NCBI GenBank assembly: GCA_030220185.1
Contig: JASPKZ010004571.1
Span: 434,001 to 498,000, forward strand
Reading direction: 5' to 3'
Length of the DNA stretch: 64,000 nucleotides
Origin: Diploptera punctata
Lineage: Eukaryota; Arthropoda; Insecta; Blattodea; Blaberidae
This document shows positions 25,161 to 36,148 of the stretch, piece after piece. How positions within the stretch are numbered: the first letter of the stretch is position 1; the number at the start of each line of letters is the position of its first letter. Position numbers and translations under genes: made by a program. A model generated the notes under the pieces. That model worked only from the letters and a program-made list of their open reading frames with translations, did no database searches and was not told the origin of the DNA.

Positions 25161-25964
25161 AATGTGAGGAGAGGTAAGAATCTTTTAATTTAATATTGAA
25201 TTGAACCTCACAGTGATAATTCCTATATAAAAAAAAAAAAAAAAAAAGGTTATATTATTTTTAGTCTGAACATCTTACCTCAATATTAATGTTGTTTTGA
25301 AACATGTCCAAGAACAAATCAACATTAATATTGAGGGAAGATGATCAGACTAAAAATAATATAATTAAAATAACCTCAAAATATCACTTCCTAAAATTAA
25401 ATATGTTCAGTATAATTATGTTTTACTCTTACAAATTAGATGTGTTAAATTATACAGTTGGTACTGAAAATTTGCTGTAATCTTTAAAATCTAGGGCCCA
25501 AAGTTAAGCTTGAAATGACTATAATATAATATTATTTCAACTTTTTTTAAATAAATCAAATTCAATAAAATTTTGGACTTTCAAATTTTAAATTATTTTA
25601 AATAATAATTAACATATTTATTTATTTTAGTATGTTTTAGAAAAAAATTTGACAATTTTTGCAAAAGTTCTATGAATTTTTAATAATAAATCTAGAGAAA
25701 ATGTTATAATTTGCCTCTACCATCTGCTAAATTGTCGCAACAAATGACTCTTCATGCCACAAAAGAGATACAGATTTATATTTTTTAAATATATATTATA
25801 GGGGAAAAAATTAGGCTAACTATACATGCCAACAAATAAAACAAAATTTTTTAGTGCCTTGGTAATTGATCCTATTCTTGGTTATATTAGTAGAGTTGAA
25901 TCCAAAAATACTACCAGTTTTGTTGTATCAGCTCTAATTCTGGAGATGGAACTAAGCCATTTTA

Positions 25965-26310
25965 GATGCCGTAGCCGAGCGGTTAAGGTAGGAAGCCTTG
26001 GTGCAGAGCTACGGGACTTGCGCTGGTTCGAGTCTCCATGGGGGAAGAAATTTTCTCATGGTATTTCGGCCAGTATGGGACCGGTGCCCACCCAGCATCG
26101 TGAGGCAATTGGGTAGCTACAATAAGTAGCGGCTCCAGGTTGAGGAACCAGCTATAACGGCTGGGGGACTCAACATGCTAACCACATGTCACCCCTACAC
26201 TGGCTGTTGATCATCTACCTCTGTGATTGACACATGTGGATGTGAAGGGCCAGCAGCCGGCTGGTAAAAGGGCAGCCGCTGAAAAGTAGAAAGACCCTCA
26301 ATCGGATCGT
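25965..26310 (+). mobile_element. tRNA-derived SINE, family SINE-D
   Basis: The head TGCCGTAGCCGAGCGGTTAAGG (Leu/Ser-tRNA-like A box, quoted here as overlapping short motifs GCCGAGCGGTTAAGG) and B box GGTTCGAGTCTCC are followed by a 260-bp body with CCAGCATCGTGAGGCAATTG and CATGTCACCCCTACACTGGC. Two more copies are at 44640 (minus) and 59262 (minus, headless). Confidence 0.85.
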
Positions 26311-26315
26311 GAATT

Positions 26316-27150
26316 TTCTTCTTCTTCTTCTTCACTTCATGGGCTAGGCAAATTGCCTGTTCCGCCTCACAGTTGTTCTGTCCATCTTTTCACTGGCCTT
26401 CCTACATTCCTTGAACCTCTTGGCTTGTAGTTGAATGCTGCCCTTGGTAATCTTGATACATTCATTCTTTCCACATGTGTAAACTATTTCTCTCTATATT
26501 CTCTGATTTTCTCATCCATTGGATATATATTTAACTCTGTTCTTATATCTTCATTCCTTATCCGATCCAATCTTATGCAGCCTTTTGTTCTTCTAAGGAA
26601 GTTCATTTCTGCGCTTTGTATTCTACTTTGCAATTTTTTGGTCATTACCCAAGTTTCGTTCCCATAAAGTAATGCAGGAACTGCCAATGTTTTATAAAAC
26701 TTCAATCCAGTAGCTCTTCTTGTTTTATTCTTTAATGTTTTATGTATAGTTCTGCATATCATTTGAAATTTTAACAATTTCATATGTATGTCTCTTTCAG
26801 TTTTTGTGTTTATAGTACAATTACAACCCAAATAATTAAAATTTGTTACTTGTTCCAGAGGTTTGTTGTCCATTATGATTTTTGATCTTATATGAACGTT
26901 TCCCCAAAAAGCCATTATTTTTGTTTTTTCTTTTGGTATTTTGAAATTATATTCTTGGCATAACTGACTTAATTGATGTAAAGAGTACTGCAAATTATTT
27001 TCATCTTGAATAATAACCACATCATCAGCTTACAATAAAACGTTTAATATTTTAAAACGGTCCATTCTTATAGCTATATTAACAATACTTTTCCAATTTT
27101 GGATGATATCATTAATATATAAATTAAAAAGGGTAGGTGCTCGTGAATAG
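26316..27150 (-). pseudogene. LINE reverse transcriptase 3' half, broken
   Basis: The minus strand encodes ADDVVIIQDENNLQYSL, then EKTKIMAFWG, NFNYLGCN, LLYGNETWVMTKKLQSRIQ and MNFLRRTKGCIRLDRIRNED (27020-26484), then a frameshifted GRPVKRW-like tail ending in a GAAGAAG tract at 26316-26332. A stop lies just before ADD. It is related to 46240 and 63690. Confidence 0.87.
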
Positions 27151-27829
27151 AAGTAATAATTTCACAGTGAATTATATATTTTATAGAGTGCCTGTTGAGA
27201 GCATTAATGGACAATGTGGGTCCCTGATGAGATTAGACACAATTATAGAAACTAATGTGAGTAATCAGAGTAAAGTAATGTATTGCTGCAGATAGAATAA
27301 CGTCATAGCTTCCTCAAGAAGAAAATGTTAGAACCATCCCAATGTAGTCTTCATCAGTGGTGAGTTCACTCAAAATGGATGTAGGAAACCTATTTCTGAC
27401 TTTGTGAAGAGGGCATATCTTGGTTATTTTCACATCAAGTTGTCTGCAAACTTGAATTAAGTATTTTCAACAGTGAATAAAAGGAACAAGGAACTGCTAG
27501 AAAATTGGTATAACAATAGTCTGTTCCAGTTCCATCTTTCAACCTCCTACCAGAAATTTTAATGGATGAGGAAACTTGCACCTGTACTATAGACAAATAT
27601 TGAAATAGTGATTTTGTTGGAATTTCAACAAATGCCAAACCTTTGAATCGACATTAACTGAATGACTTAATCAGAAATCTGATGAACCTCTCAAAGTAGT
27701 CTTACTGATTGAAAATAATTCACTTGATGAAACAATTTATCAAGATTTAGAACACAGAAGGACAATGCTTTAGCTATACATCAATTTAATTCCCAGGACT
27801 GCACGAGGAAAAACTATAAGCAGAAATGT

Positions 27830-28240
27830 TTATGGTTCCCAGATTAAACAGGCTTATTGAGGATTCACATTTCAAAAATTCTATGAACACACTTGAGTCT
27901 TGTGCATGGTCTTCTTTTGTTTTTGTCATGCAAAATTTTCTTTGAAACCATATAGTAGACAACTATTTTTTTTTTTGTCTAATGCCACCAGGTTCTCTTT
28001 TCATGACATTTTTGGATTCTGAATTAGCAGAGGATATGTTCCTCAGTCTTTATAAACTTTGTTGTAATAAGAGTATAAAAGCCCATTACGTTCATGGTCA
28101 ATTTAAATTGTTTTTTCTGAGAATCTTGGTGACTTAAGCGAAGAGTAAGGACTTAAACTATGGAACAGAGATATCAGAGAAGATGGAATACCCACATGAT
28201 GATACATTACTGTTGGAACCTTATGAGTAGGGCAAGGCAT
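27830..28240 (+). pseudogene. Relic of an arthropod transposon-associated protein
   Basis: Frames here read SLKIHFLHSH-like and PENLGDLSEE-like text and a MERRYQGRW-like line, a pattern I recognise as recurring in arthropod predicted proteins linked to mobile DNA. Many stops. Function unknown. A stretch rich in AAAAATG/ATTACC short repeats follows (28240-28850). Confidence 0.4.
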
Positions 28241-29229
28241 TTAATGACCTATAAATTGGTAAAAAATGCAAATAAAAAATGCATTTATGACCTAAAAAAT
28301 ACAAAAAATTACCAATAAAATAAAAAAATGACGAATAAAAAGTTAAGAATTACCAATAAAAATACTATTTATTACATTAAGTACTCACTTGATTACTGAA
28401 CTGCATAAAATTTAACTTAACATCAAAATATTAAAAGAAAAGTATTTAAAAAATACATATTACAGTACCTTTTATTGCAGAAAATCCATTTCAATTACAC
28501 AGTACACTTTTACAGCAATTTTGAATTGCAGTTAACAATCAGAATAAGGATAGAAGCTAGCATAAGTTCTAAGAAATTGAATAAAATTCCTAGAAGTGGG
28601 CAAGTTCATTATGCACATACCTTGAAAAATAGGGGTAGTTAGCAAAACAACTACTTAATTCCAAGAAATTGTATTGACAAAGAAAAATACTGAATTATAA
28701 TAAAATCTTAAATCAATACAAATAATGTCACAGCCTTCCGGAAAAGTGTAAAAAATGCTCAAAATGACCTACAAATTGCCAAAAAATTACCTATCCCTAA
28801 AAAAGTCAAGAAAATGCAAAAAAATGCCCTAACAAATTGCTTTCATCTAATCCATTTTTTAATGCCGTACATTTTCATATATGCAAGCAATGTTTCAACC
28901 TTCATAAGAAAAAGATGCAAAATCATTAATTGCCTTGCTCTACTTACAAGACACTGTCCTGGTAAATTTCACTCAAGGAAGACCTACAAAAGAGCCTTCT
29001 TATATGTTGAATAATTAAATTCCCTTATCTTAACTCAAATTTAATGCAGAACTGATCTTTGGTTAAATAGCGACTACATGTAAATGTGTAAAGTGCATAA
29101 TGCATATATGGTACATATATAATATGATTGAATTTAAGTATATGGTATAGCTCCAACTCAAAAACTAGAGCTGATAGGGCAAAACTGATGATATTTTTTG
29201 GATTCAGCAACACTAATATATTTAAGATA

Positions 29230-29780
29230 GGTTCAAATTCAAAGGCACCAAATTGTGTGTTGGCCAATGTTATAATAACAGTGAAAACATTTTTATATTT
29301 CCAACAATCTTGCATACGGCTAACAGAGAGACAGCTGGAGAGCCTGGAAAATCTGAAAGCCAGATACCTAAAGAGAGTGATGGGGTTATCAAAATATACC
29401 CCATCCAGGCTGTCATATGTGATGGCTAGAGAAACATTCCTGCTTCAAGACCTGATGCTGAAATTCTTGTTACCCACAACAGAGGCAGCAGCAAAGGTAC
29501 TACACAACAGAAGGAGAAAACAAGACGAGATCTGGACGAATTCTACTCCACAGAGGCGATGACAAACAAAAACTGGATGTCGGCGAATTACGAGCTGCGT
29601 CACCTGGTGACCAGGATGGCGGTACACGGTTTCCACCAGAGAATATGCACCAAGAAGACATATCACGTACCAGAAGACATATGCGTATGCGAGATGTGGA
29701 AGGAAAGATGTGACCAATACCACATCACAGTGTGTAAAAACAGAAAGAAATCCATAAGTGAATATGCACGGGACAAATAA
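29230..29780 (+). pseudogene. Retroelement protein C-terminal fragment
   Basis: Two overlapping frames encode LTERQLESLENLKARYLKRV, LSKYTPSRLSYVMARETFLL, then after a shift NWMSANYELRHLVTRMAVHG and the cysteine-rich VCEMWKERCDQYHITVC. This C-terminal module with a Cys/His tail is common downstream of non-LTR reverse transcriptases in arthropods; my family assignment is tentative. Confidence 0.55.
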
Positions 29781-30430
29781 AACAAAACAATACACAATGT
29801 GTGACCATTCTCTTTATTATTATTATAACCTTGCATAAAAATTATTTCATTTCATTTCAGTACTCCAACTATGTGATATAAAAACATTAAAATGATTGGA
29901 TATATACCAGTGGTACTCACTAGAAATTACAAGAGAGCCAAATATAAGAAACAATATTTGTTGACACAGGGATATCCAAAGTTCTGTAGAATTTCAATAA
30001 AAATAATATTATTTTATACTTAGAATTTAAAATTTAAATGTAATGTAATGAAGGTAAAATTATTCTAAGAGTCTTAATAAATATCTTCAATGGCCGCATG
30101 CAGCCCGCGGGCCGCATAATGAGTACCGCTGATATATACTCAAATGAGTAGAATATTTTATTATAGATTTCATTAATTAAAATTTTATTATCTGGTATTA
30201 CTTGTCTACCGGAGTTGAAAACTTTACATTACATCTTTTAATAGATATAATAAATGTTATAATATCGTATTTAACACAAATCTAATGTGCAAATTTATTG
30301 TCCAAACACAGCACCCAAAATTGGGGTGCACATTAAATTTGAATGCAAATCCATTCCATTAACATCATTCAAACTTATCATTTCTTAAATATTAAATTAA
30401 AAGATTCTTACCTCTCCTCACATTATTCTG

Positions 30431-30900
30431 TTAAGTAGATCGCGATTTCAGGCCTATAGCAGGCCCATCTTCAGTACACTGTTGTTGACCGGTGTTATGT
30501 CGCTCGGAAGAACCACTTCTTCTTCCCTCTGTTGGTGGACCGATGAACCTCTTGATAAGGTCAAAATTTGCGGGAACTTCGAAGTTCATAAGTTTTCCTT
30601 TGTTTTTCTGAATGTGGATCTTTTCCCAAACTGTAAGTTCCTTAGGTGTCTCTATTTGTTTAATTAGACTAGCTTTTGATTCAATTCGATGTTTTTCGTA
30701 CCAAGCATGAGCAGCTACTGCTGACTTTTCCAATTCTCCATTTTTGACATTTCTAAGATGTTCCTTCACCCTTGTTTTCAAATTTCTTTTCGTTTTTCCT
30801 ATATAAATTTTGTCACAATCTTTACATTTGATCTGATAAATTCCTGATTTATTTTCTTCTTCAATTTTTTCATTTTTGTTGGTTTTAATTATCCTATTAA
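30431..30900 (-). pseudogene. PLE-A GIY-YIG endonuclease fragment
   Basis: The minus strand encodes GIYQIKCKDCDKIYIGKTKR, KEHLRNVKNGELEKSAVAAH, the TVWEKIHIQKN line and the FIGPPTEG tail up to the hammerhead region. The RT is absent, so it is non-autonomous. Confidence 0.85.
30432..30482 (-). ncRNA. Hammerhead-ribozyme-like motif, PLE-A
   Basis: Same core as 20572-20622: CTGAAGA (30468-30474), GGGCC/GGCCT stem II, GAA, ATCGCGAT, C at 30438. Confidence 0.65.
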
Positions 30901-31532
30901 GGCTGTATTCATTCTTAGGTGCTAATCTTATATTTTCGTTTTTCCTATATAAATTTTGTCACAATCTTTACATTTGATCTGATAAATTCCTGATTTATTT
31001 TCTTCTTCAATTTTTTCATTTTTGTTGGTTTTAATTATCCTATTAAGGCTGTATTCATTCTTAGGTGCTAATCTTATAAGATTAGCACCTAAGAATGAAT
31101 ACAGCCTTAATAGGATAATTAAAACCAACAAAAATGAAAAAATTGAAGAAGAAAATAAATCAGGAATTTATCAGATCAAATGTAAAGATTGTGACAAAAT
31201 TTATATAGGAAAAACGAAAAAGAAAATTTGAAAACAAGGGTGAAGGAACATCTTAGAAATGTCAAAAATGGAGAAGAATTGGAAAAGTCAGCAGTAAGCT
31301 GCTCATGCTTGGTACGAAAAACATCGAATTGAATCAAAAGCTAGTCTAATTAAACAAATAGAGACACCTAAGGAACTTACAGTTTGGGAAAAGATCCACA
31401 TTCAGAAAAACAAAGGAAAACTTATGAACTTCGAAGTTCCCGCAAATTTTGACCTTATCAAGAGGTTCATCGGTCCACCAACAGAGGGAAGAAGAAGTGG
31501 TTCTTCCGAGCGACATAACACCGGTCAACAAC

Positions 31533-31583
31533 AGTGTACTGAAGATGGGCCTGCTATAGGCCTGAAATCGCGATCTACTTAAC
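31533..31583 (+). ncRNA. Hammerhead-ribozyme-like motif, PLE-A
   Basis: CTGAAGA at 31539-31545, GAA 31564-31566, ATCGCGAT 31567-31574, C 31575. Identical to the other three PLE-A cores. Confidence 0.65.
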
Positions 31584-31849
31584 AGAATAATGTGAGGAGA
31601 GGTAAGAATCTTTTAATTTAATATTGAATTGAACCTCACAGTGATAATTCCTATATAAAAAAAGGTTAATTTCTTAAATAATTAATTATAATTATATTTA
31701 TAATTATCATTTCTTATATAATAATGCACTCTTGCAATTATTGATTTAGGTAACATTAACCATTAGCCTATTATTGCATAGAATGTTTAAATTATTGGTA
31801 CTACCGAAATGGAGAGCAAACAGAGAACATTTTAAGATACTACTTTTAT

Positions 31850-32590
31850 GCATACAATAATTCTTTATGCTGAAAAAATGGCAATAGATAGGTAGGAAGA
31901 GAGTTCAATGTAACTGAGAGCAATGCTCGCTTGGCAAAAGTCCAATTAAACCTACCAGAAAGAAATTCACTGGCCTCCACGAAAGAAGACATCCTGACAC
32001 TGAACAAAAAGTTTTGGAATTTATATGTGAAAAGAGGAAGAATGACCAACCTGTGATTAAAAATACCAAAAGAATTAAAGCAAAAGAGGGAGCTGAAGTT
32101 ATTGGTATATCTAAAGAGGAGTTCAAAGCTAGCCTTCGACAGGTGGATCGTTTTATGAAATGGACTGGCTTATCTCTTAGATGTCGTACAACAATATGCC
32201 AAGCTTCCTGCAGATTTTGAGGGAAAATTTCAAAACTTTCAGCAGTATGTCATCACATTTAGGTAAGAAAAGAATTTTTCGATGGAGCAAATAGCTAATG
32301 CCAATGAGATGCCAATTTGGTTTGATACGCTGTGTAGTTACACCATTACTGAGAAGGGAACAAAGGAAGTTATCATCAAAGCTTCAGGGTGTGAAAAATA
32401 GTGCATATCAATAATGTTGGCAATCATAGCAAATGGAGGGAAACTTCCCCCTTTCTTAATATTCAATCAAAACACATGAATCGAAACCCCTAAGAATGAA
32501 AAAATGTTCCCTGGTGACTTCATTGTTTGAAACAAAGAGAAGGGGTGGATGACTGAAACATTAATGCTTGGCTGGCTTCAAAATGTATGT
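31850..32590 (+). pseudogene. pogo/Tigger-type DNA transposon transposase relic
   Basis: Frameshifted text in the order of pogo-like transposases: VTESNARxW-type DNA-binding segment (31910-31990), EDILTLNKKFW / FICEKRKN region, then LPADFEGKFQNFQQYVITFR (32210-32265), EQIANANEMPIWFD (the DDE start, with the first Asp position read as N here), YTITEKGTKEVIIKASG, and LPPFLIFNQ, EKGWMTETLMLGWL. Several stops. Terminal repeats were not found; the 3' end runs into PLE-H. Confidence 0.75.
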
Positions 32591-32629
32591 GAATGCTGTC
32601 CAGGTGTGATTTCCAATCAACCATCAATG

Positions 32630-32890
32630 ATTTATTAATAAAATTAATTTGGGAATTTTTATATTATGAGGTTTTCTTAATAAGAATCAAACGAATCATG
32701 AATTTTTCTTACCTCATACATCTATGTTTTTTTAACATAGAACTGGATTATTGGGATATACATCATTCCCATCATTTCACAGTCGTGAAAACAGCTGAAG
32801 ATGGGAATGATGTATTTCCCAATACTGCAGTTCTGTATTAAAAAACATAGATATGTGAGGTAAGAAGAATTGATGATTCGTTTGATTTTT
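32630..32890. mobile_element. PLE-H inverted terminal pair
   Basis: Two arms (about 32640-32770 and 32780-32880) meet in AACAGCTGAAGATGGGAATG. Each has the stem GGGAA/TTCCC, and the right arm has ACTGCAGTT and GTGAG|GTAAGAAG. The G of the catalytic GAA is lost, so the hammerhead-like core looks inactive. Confidence 0.7.
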
Positions 32891-32929
32891 ACCATCAATG
32901 ATTCAATTATATATGAGTTGTATATTTTG

Positions 32930-33135
32930 ACCCATCTCATATTTTATGATTTTTATGCAGACTAGTTCTGTCACTAACTGTGCGACATTCTCTATGCTTT
33001 ACAACGATGTCACACAGTTAGCGACAAAACTAGTCTGCATAAAAATCAAGAAATCAAACAATGTTGTAAAGCATCGAGAATGTCGCACAGTTAGTGACAA
33101 AATAAGTCTGCATAAAAATCAAGAAATATGAGGTG
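32930..33135. mobile_element. PLE-J inverted terminal repeats
   Basis: A block of about 55 bp with TTTTTATGCAGAC and GTGCGACATTCTC occurs inverted, with a third partial copy (33040-33130), ending ATGAG|GTGAGT. It is related by its end to 57000-57110. Confidence 0.6.
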
Positions 33136-33189
33136 AGTTAAAATATACAACTCAAATTTAATTAAAACCTACATATATCTAATAAAGTT

Positions 33190-33640
33190 GACATCAATGA
33201 TTTGTCTGGATGCAGTTTATGATCATCTCACTGATGATGTAAAAAAGAACATACATCGCCTAGGTAGTGACCTTATTATTCCTGGAGAGCTGTTCCTGTT
33301 CTTTTATATGGATCTGAATCTTGGGTACTTACAAAAAAAAGATATCTCACACATTCAAGCCACTGAAATGAAATTTTTAAGATCCGTAAAAGGATGTACA
33401 CGCATGAATAGATTACACAATGAATCAATAAGAAATGAACTGGAGATATTTTCAATAGTCGATAAACTAGACGAGCACAAATACCAGTGGAAAGAACATT
33501 TAGACAGAATGGACAATACAAGATTACCCAAAAAGATCAACACCTACAAACCACATGGAAAAAAATCTTTGGTACGGACAAGGAAATGATGGACTTGAGA
33601 CTGGAACAGGTCGGATTGATTTAATCCTGGAAAAGAAGAA
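33190..33640 (+). pseudogene. LINE RT C-terminal fragment
   Basis: Encodes ATEMKFLRSVKGCTRMNRLH, ESIRNELEIF, YQWKEHLDRMDNTRLPKKI and a GKKSLVRTRK tail, the same C-terminal RT block as 46240-46960. 5'-truncated, ending in AAGAAGAAGG. Confidence 0.8.
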
Positions 33641-33940
33641 GAAGGATAACATGTGTATTTGCAACCCAAGGACATTAATATAAATAAACCTTCCAAAGGC
33701 TATGTTCAAACTGAGTACAAAAAATGGTTTTTTTGAATCACACCATGAACAGCCTCCAAACATCATTGCACATGGGTTTTGGTTCCCTGACACAGCAATG
33801 ATCGTGAAATCATTAAAAAAGTGTTGCACTTCAAGAAAACCAAAGAATTTTCTAAAACAGTGAATAACTAAACAATTTTATACTTTAATAGTGAGTGGAG
33901 AACATATTTTTATCGACTCGCCTCATATAATTACAAATTT

Positions 33941-33990
33941 CTTTGATACCGACGGTTTCAGACAATATCATGTCCCTCTTCAGTCATGGC
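33941..33990 (-). ncRNA. Hammerhead-ribozyme-like motif, PLE-D
   Basis: Minus strand: CTGAAGA (33977-33983), extra G, stem II GGACA/TGTCT with TGATAT loop, GAA, stem III ACCGTCGGT, then A (33947). Stem I starts TGA/TCA, three pairs. Confidence 0.65.
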
Positions 33991-34487
33991 TTCCACTGAT
34001 GAAATTCTGTGATTGTTGATTTCTCTAATTACATCACTTCTTGTGCTGCCTCTTTCGTTGGGATTATAAACTTTGTAATTCAATTTTTATCCACCAGAAT
34101 ATCGAAATTCATAGATCGATATTTATTCTTCTGAATGAATATCATTTCCCAAATTGTCAATTCCAACGGTTTATCCAATTGTTTCAAAAGTTTTGCCTCT
34201 TTTTCAATCTTATGATGTTCTATGTGCAGCAATTGCTGATTTTTCAATTTCACAATTTTTAGTATTTCTAAAATGTTCAATTGAAAAAAAGGCAAAACTT
34301 TTGAAACAATTGGATAAACCATTGGAATTGACAATTAGGAAAATGATATTCATTCAGAAGAATAAATATTGATCTACGAATTTCTATATTCCGGTGGATA
34401 AAAATTTAATTACAAAGTTTATAATCCCAACGAAAGATGGCAGCACAATAGGAGAGAAATCAACAATCACAGAATTTCATCAGTGGA

Positions 34488-34540
34488 AGCCATGACTGAA
34501 GAGGGACATGATATTGTCTGAATCTGTCGGTATCAAAGAA
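34488..34540 (+). ncRNA. Hammerhead-ribozyme-like motif, PLE-D right arm (degraded)
   Basis: CTGAAGA at 34496-34502 and stem II are as in the left arm, but the stem III side reads GAATCTGTCGGTA, losing the A after GAA. Probably inactive. Confidence 0.5.
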
Positions 34541-34878
34541 ATTTGAAATTATATGAGGTGAGTCGATAAAAATATGTTCTCCACTCACTATTAATGATAT
34601 AATCTCATAATGTTTACTTCCCAATATTAATTTAAATATAATTTTATATTTGCAGTAATTAGTGTCATGTGCATATCACAGTCAACTCAAGTGTAGAAAA
34701 GAAATTAAAATTCATAAATTTACAAATTACTATAAACATATAATGCACTGAGCTCTACAGCTAAATATATCACATAAGTGCTATGCATTCTATGGTAACA
34801 ATATTTTGATAGGAATATTTAACCTCATAAGAGAGACTTTTTTTTAAAACAATCTCATGTCATAATATTTTTGTGCGA

Positions 34879-35097
34879 CTACTCCCTGTTAAGCAGCTCT
34901 GCTACTTCCCTCATAGTGCTGTAGTTTGAATGAACATATGCTTTTGCTTCCCATAACATATTTACTAGCTTGTCGTCATTTTTCTCATCCATGGCAATGT
35001 CTTCGGACATCTGTGGTGTAAATCGAAAGTATGGCACACCTATCATGGAACACCATGCTCTAGCACGATCCACCACTCTTCCATCACTTGCAGTAGC
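34879..35097 (-). CDS. iPLA2-VIA: iPLA2-VIA last coding exon
   Basis: The acceptor is TTTGTTTACAAG|GCTACT. It encodes 72 residues starting [16 protein letters not shown], then [32 protein letters not shown], and ends AELLNRE followed by TAG at 34879-34881. The pattern matches the C-terminus of PLA2G6 ([21 protein letters not shown], then VNALWETEVYI), where calmodulin binding has been mapped in vertebrates. I cannot judge whether the calmodulin motif is kept. The 3' UTR must lie between 34878 and the PLE-D element ending near 34650, or run into it. Confidence 0.93.
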   Translation of the reverse strand, partial: ATASDGRVVDRARAWCSMIGVPYFRFTPQMSEDIAMDEKNDDKLVNMLWEAKAYVHSNYSTMREVAELLNRE

Positions 35098-35099
35098 CT

Positions 35100-35545
35100 T
35101 GTAAACAAATAATATTTAAAATCAATGTCAATAAATAGGATAAAATATTCAATTAAGAGGTCTTCAAGGTCATAGGAAATGCAAACATAAGGATCCACCT
35201 ATTCTCAGCAATACATAAAAGAAAAGAGGCTATGCTCCAAGCCCCTTTACTCAAGTAAAGTTTCTGGCACTTGTGTTATAGGAGGCTAAGAGAGTCCCAA
35301 GGCTAATCTGGACAGGGACAAAGAGAAAAATATCTCCACCCCTCCATAGCCAAATATCCAATCTGGCTTAAACTATATGACGCTTCAAGTCTAGGAAAAA
35401 TAAAAGGAATTCAAAATGGTCAATCCAAAAGTAACCTCAACATCACAATTCAACTTAAATTTTCTTGATGTACAGCAAACTCCCAATTATCCGCGTGCGT
35501 AATATCCAGTTTGTAGATTATCTGGGCATGACTCTTTTTTAAATT
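35100..35545. other. Intron sequence, nothing recognised
   Basis: Start of the last intron of the phospholipase gene (minus strand). No repeat family assigned. Confidence 0.5.
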
Positions 35546-35641
35546 AATATTGAGAAGCTAAAGCTATTACTATGATAGAAATAAGTAAATCAATGAACAC
35601 AATTAAATTATTGTAAATCAATGGTAAAGAGAAAAATTTTT

Positions 35642-35714
35642 GCCTGAACCGGGAATTGAACCCCGAACCTTTAGCTTTCCGTGCTAATGCTCAGACCACT
35701 GAGATAATCCAGGC
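35642..35714 (-). tRNA. tRNA-like domain TL-2 (anticodon position GGA)
   Basis: The minus strand folds as a cloverleaf: acceptor GCCTGGA/TTCAGGC, D arm GCTC-like (here TCTC), anticodon stem TTAGC/GCTAA around ACGGAAA, and T arm with GTTCAATTC. It is part of a repeat and has no long variable arm as a true tRNA-Ser would, so probably not a decoding tRNA. Confidence 0.4.
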
Positions 35715-35750
35715 TTCATTCCTATCCAAGCAGAAATCCTTCCTTTACCT

Positions 35751-35823
35751 GCCTGGATTAGCTCAGTGGTCTGAGCATTAGCATGGAAAGCTAAAGGTTC
35801 GGGGTTCGATTCCCGGTTCAGGC
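35751..35823 (+). tRNA. tRNA-like domain TL-2 (anticodon position GGA)
   Basis: Acceptor 7 pairs, D stem GCTC/GAGC, anticodon stem TTAGC/GCTAA with loop ATGGAAA (U33 present), T arm GGTTCGATTCC. It is the best-formed cloverleaf in the window, but inside a multi-copy element with a T-run just after it. Confidence 0.45.
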
Positions 35824-36075
35824 AGAAATTTTTCTCTTTACCATTGATTTACAATAATTTAATTGTGTTCATTAATTTACTTATTTCTATCATAGTAATA
35901 GCTTTAGCTTCTCAATATTAATTTAATAAATAATGCTATAGATGTGCGGAGTCCCTTCATGTCTTCTTCAGGTAGGAGCCATTCATTGTGTATTTGTGAA
36001 TGATGATTCATTGCAATTGAATGTAGGACCAGTAGAGTAAGGTAAAGGAAGAATTTTTGCTTGGATGGGAATGAA

Positions 36076-36148
36076 GCCTGGATTAGCTCAGTGGTCTCAG
36101 CATTAGCACGGAAAGCTAAAGGATCGGGGTTTGATTCCCGGTTCAGGC
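36076..36148 (+). tRNA. tRNA-like domain TL-2, third copy
   Basis: Same 73-nt layout with loop ACGGAAA; D stem GCTC/CAGC and T loop GTTTGATTC show decay. Confidence 0.35.

Larger units (their letters stand above)
22865..25249 (+). mobile_element. PLE-A, right arm of inverted dimer, with complete 3' end
   Basis: Mirror of 20529-22852, extended by the full 3' end: hammerhead-like core, GAGAG|GTAAGA, then GAACCTCACAGTGATAA, TTCCTATAT and a 19-A tract before the 14-bp target duplication. The A-tract and duplication show that the 3' end of this strand was the leading end of a retrotransposition. Confidence 0.92.
20499..25414. mobile_element. Nested PLE insertions: PLE-E inverted pair (16-bp TSD) interrupted by a PLE-A inverted dimer (14-bp TSD)
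   Basis: AAATATGTTCAGTATA is at 20499-20514 and 25399-25414, bounding a PLE-E terminal pair. Inside it TTATATTATTTTTA is at 20515-20528 and 25250-25263, bounding the 4.7-kb PLE-A dimer (20529-25249). Without PLE-A, the PLE-E pair reads continuously (TTATATTATTTTTA then GTCTGAACATCTTACCTC), and has hammerhead cores reduced to GAAACATGTCC. Two successive insertion events are dated relative to each other. Confidence 0.9.
30380..31680. mobile_element. Second PLE-A inverted dimer, short arms, 12-bp TSD
   Basis: ATTTCTTAAATA is at 30380-30391 and 31669-31680. The minus arm 30392-31076 contains the GIY-YIG endonuclease (IYIGKTKR, AAHAWYEKH). The plus arm 31077-31668 mirrors it, meeting it at TTATAAGATTAGCACC with no spacer. 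A 100-bp segment is duplicated in the minus arm (30800-30935 and 30936-31076). The left arm ends at the same point as in the 20529 copy and the right arm has the full 3' end. Confidence 0.9.
33890..34650. mobile_element. PLE-D inverted dimer with endonuclease C-terminal remnants
   Basis: The minus arm 33890-34260 and plus arm 34270-34650 mirror each other, centred near 34265. Both encode the end of the PLE protein (AKLLKQLDKPLELTIWEMIF, FIQKNKYRSMNFDI). Both carry the hammerhead-like core and ATGAG|GTGAGT. Only the right arm continues to ATAATCTCATAATG and the TTCCCAATATTAA end. Confidence 0.85.

Noticed and set aside
20529..25249. Palindrome as a long-read foldback artefact
   Set aside because: The mirror symmetry stops at the element ends, the arms differ at both ends and by point changes, and flanks are unrelated apart from the 14-bp duplication.
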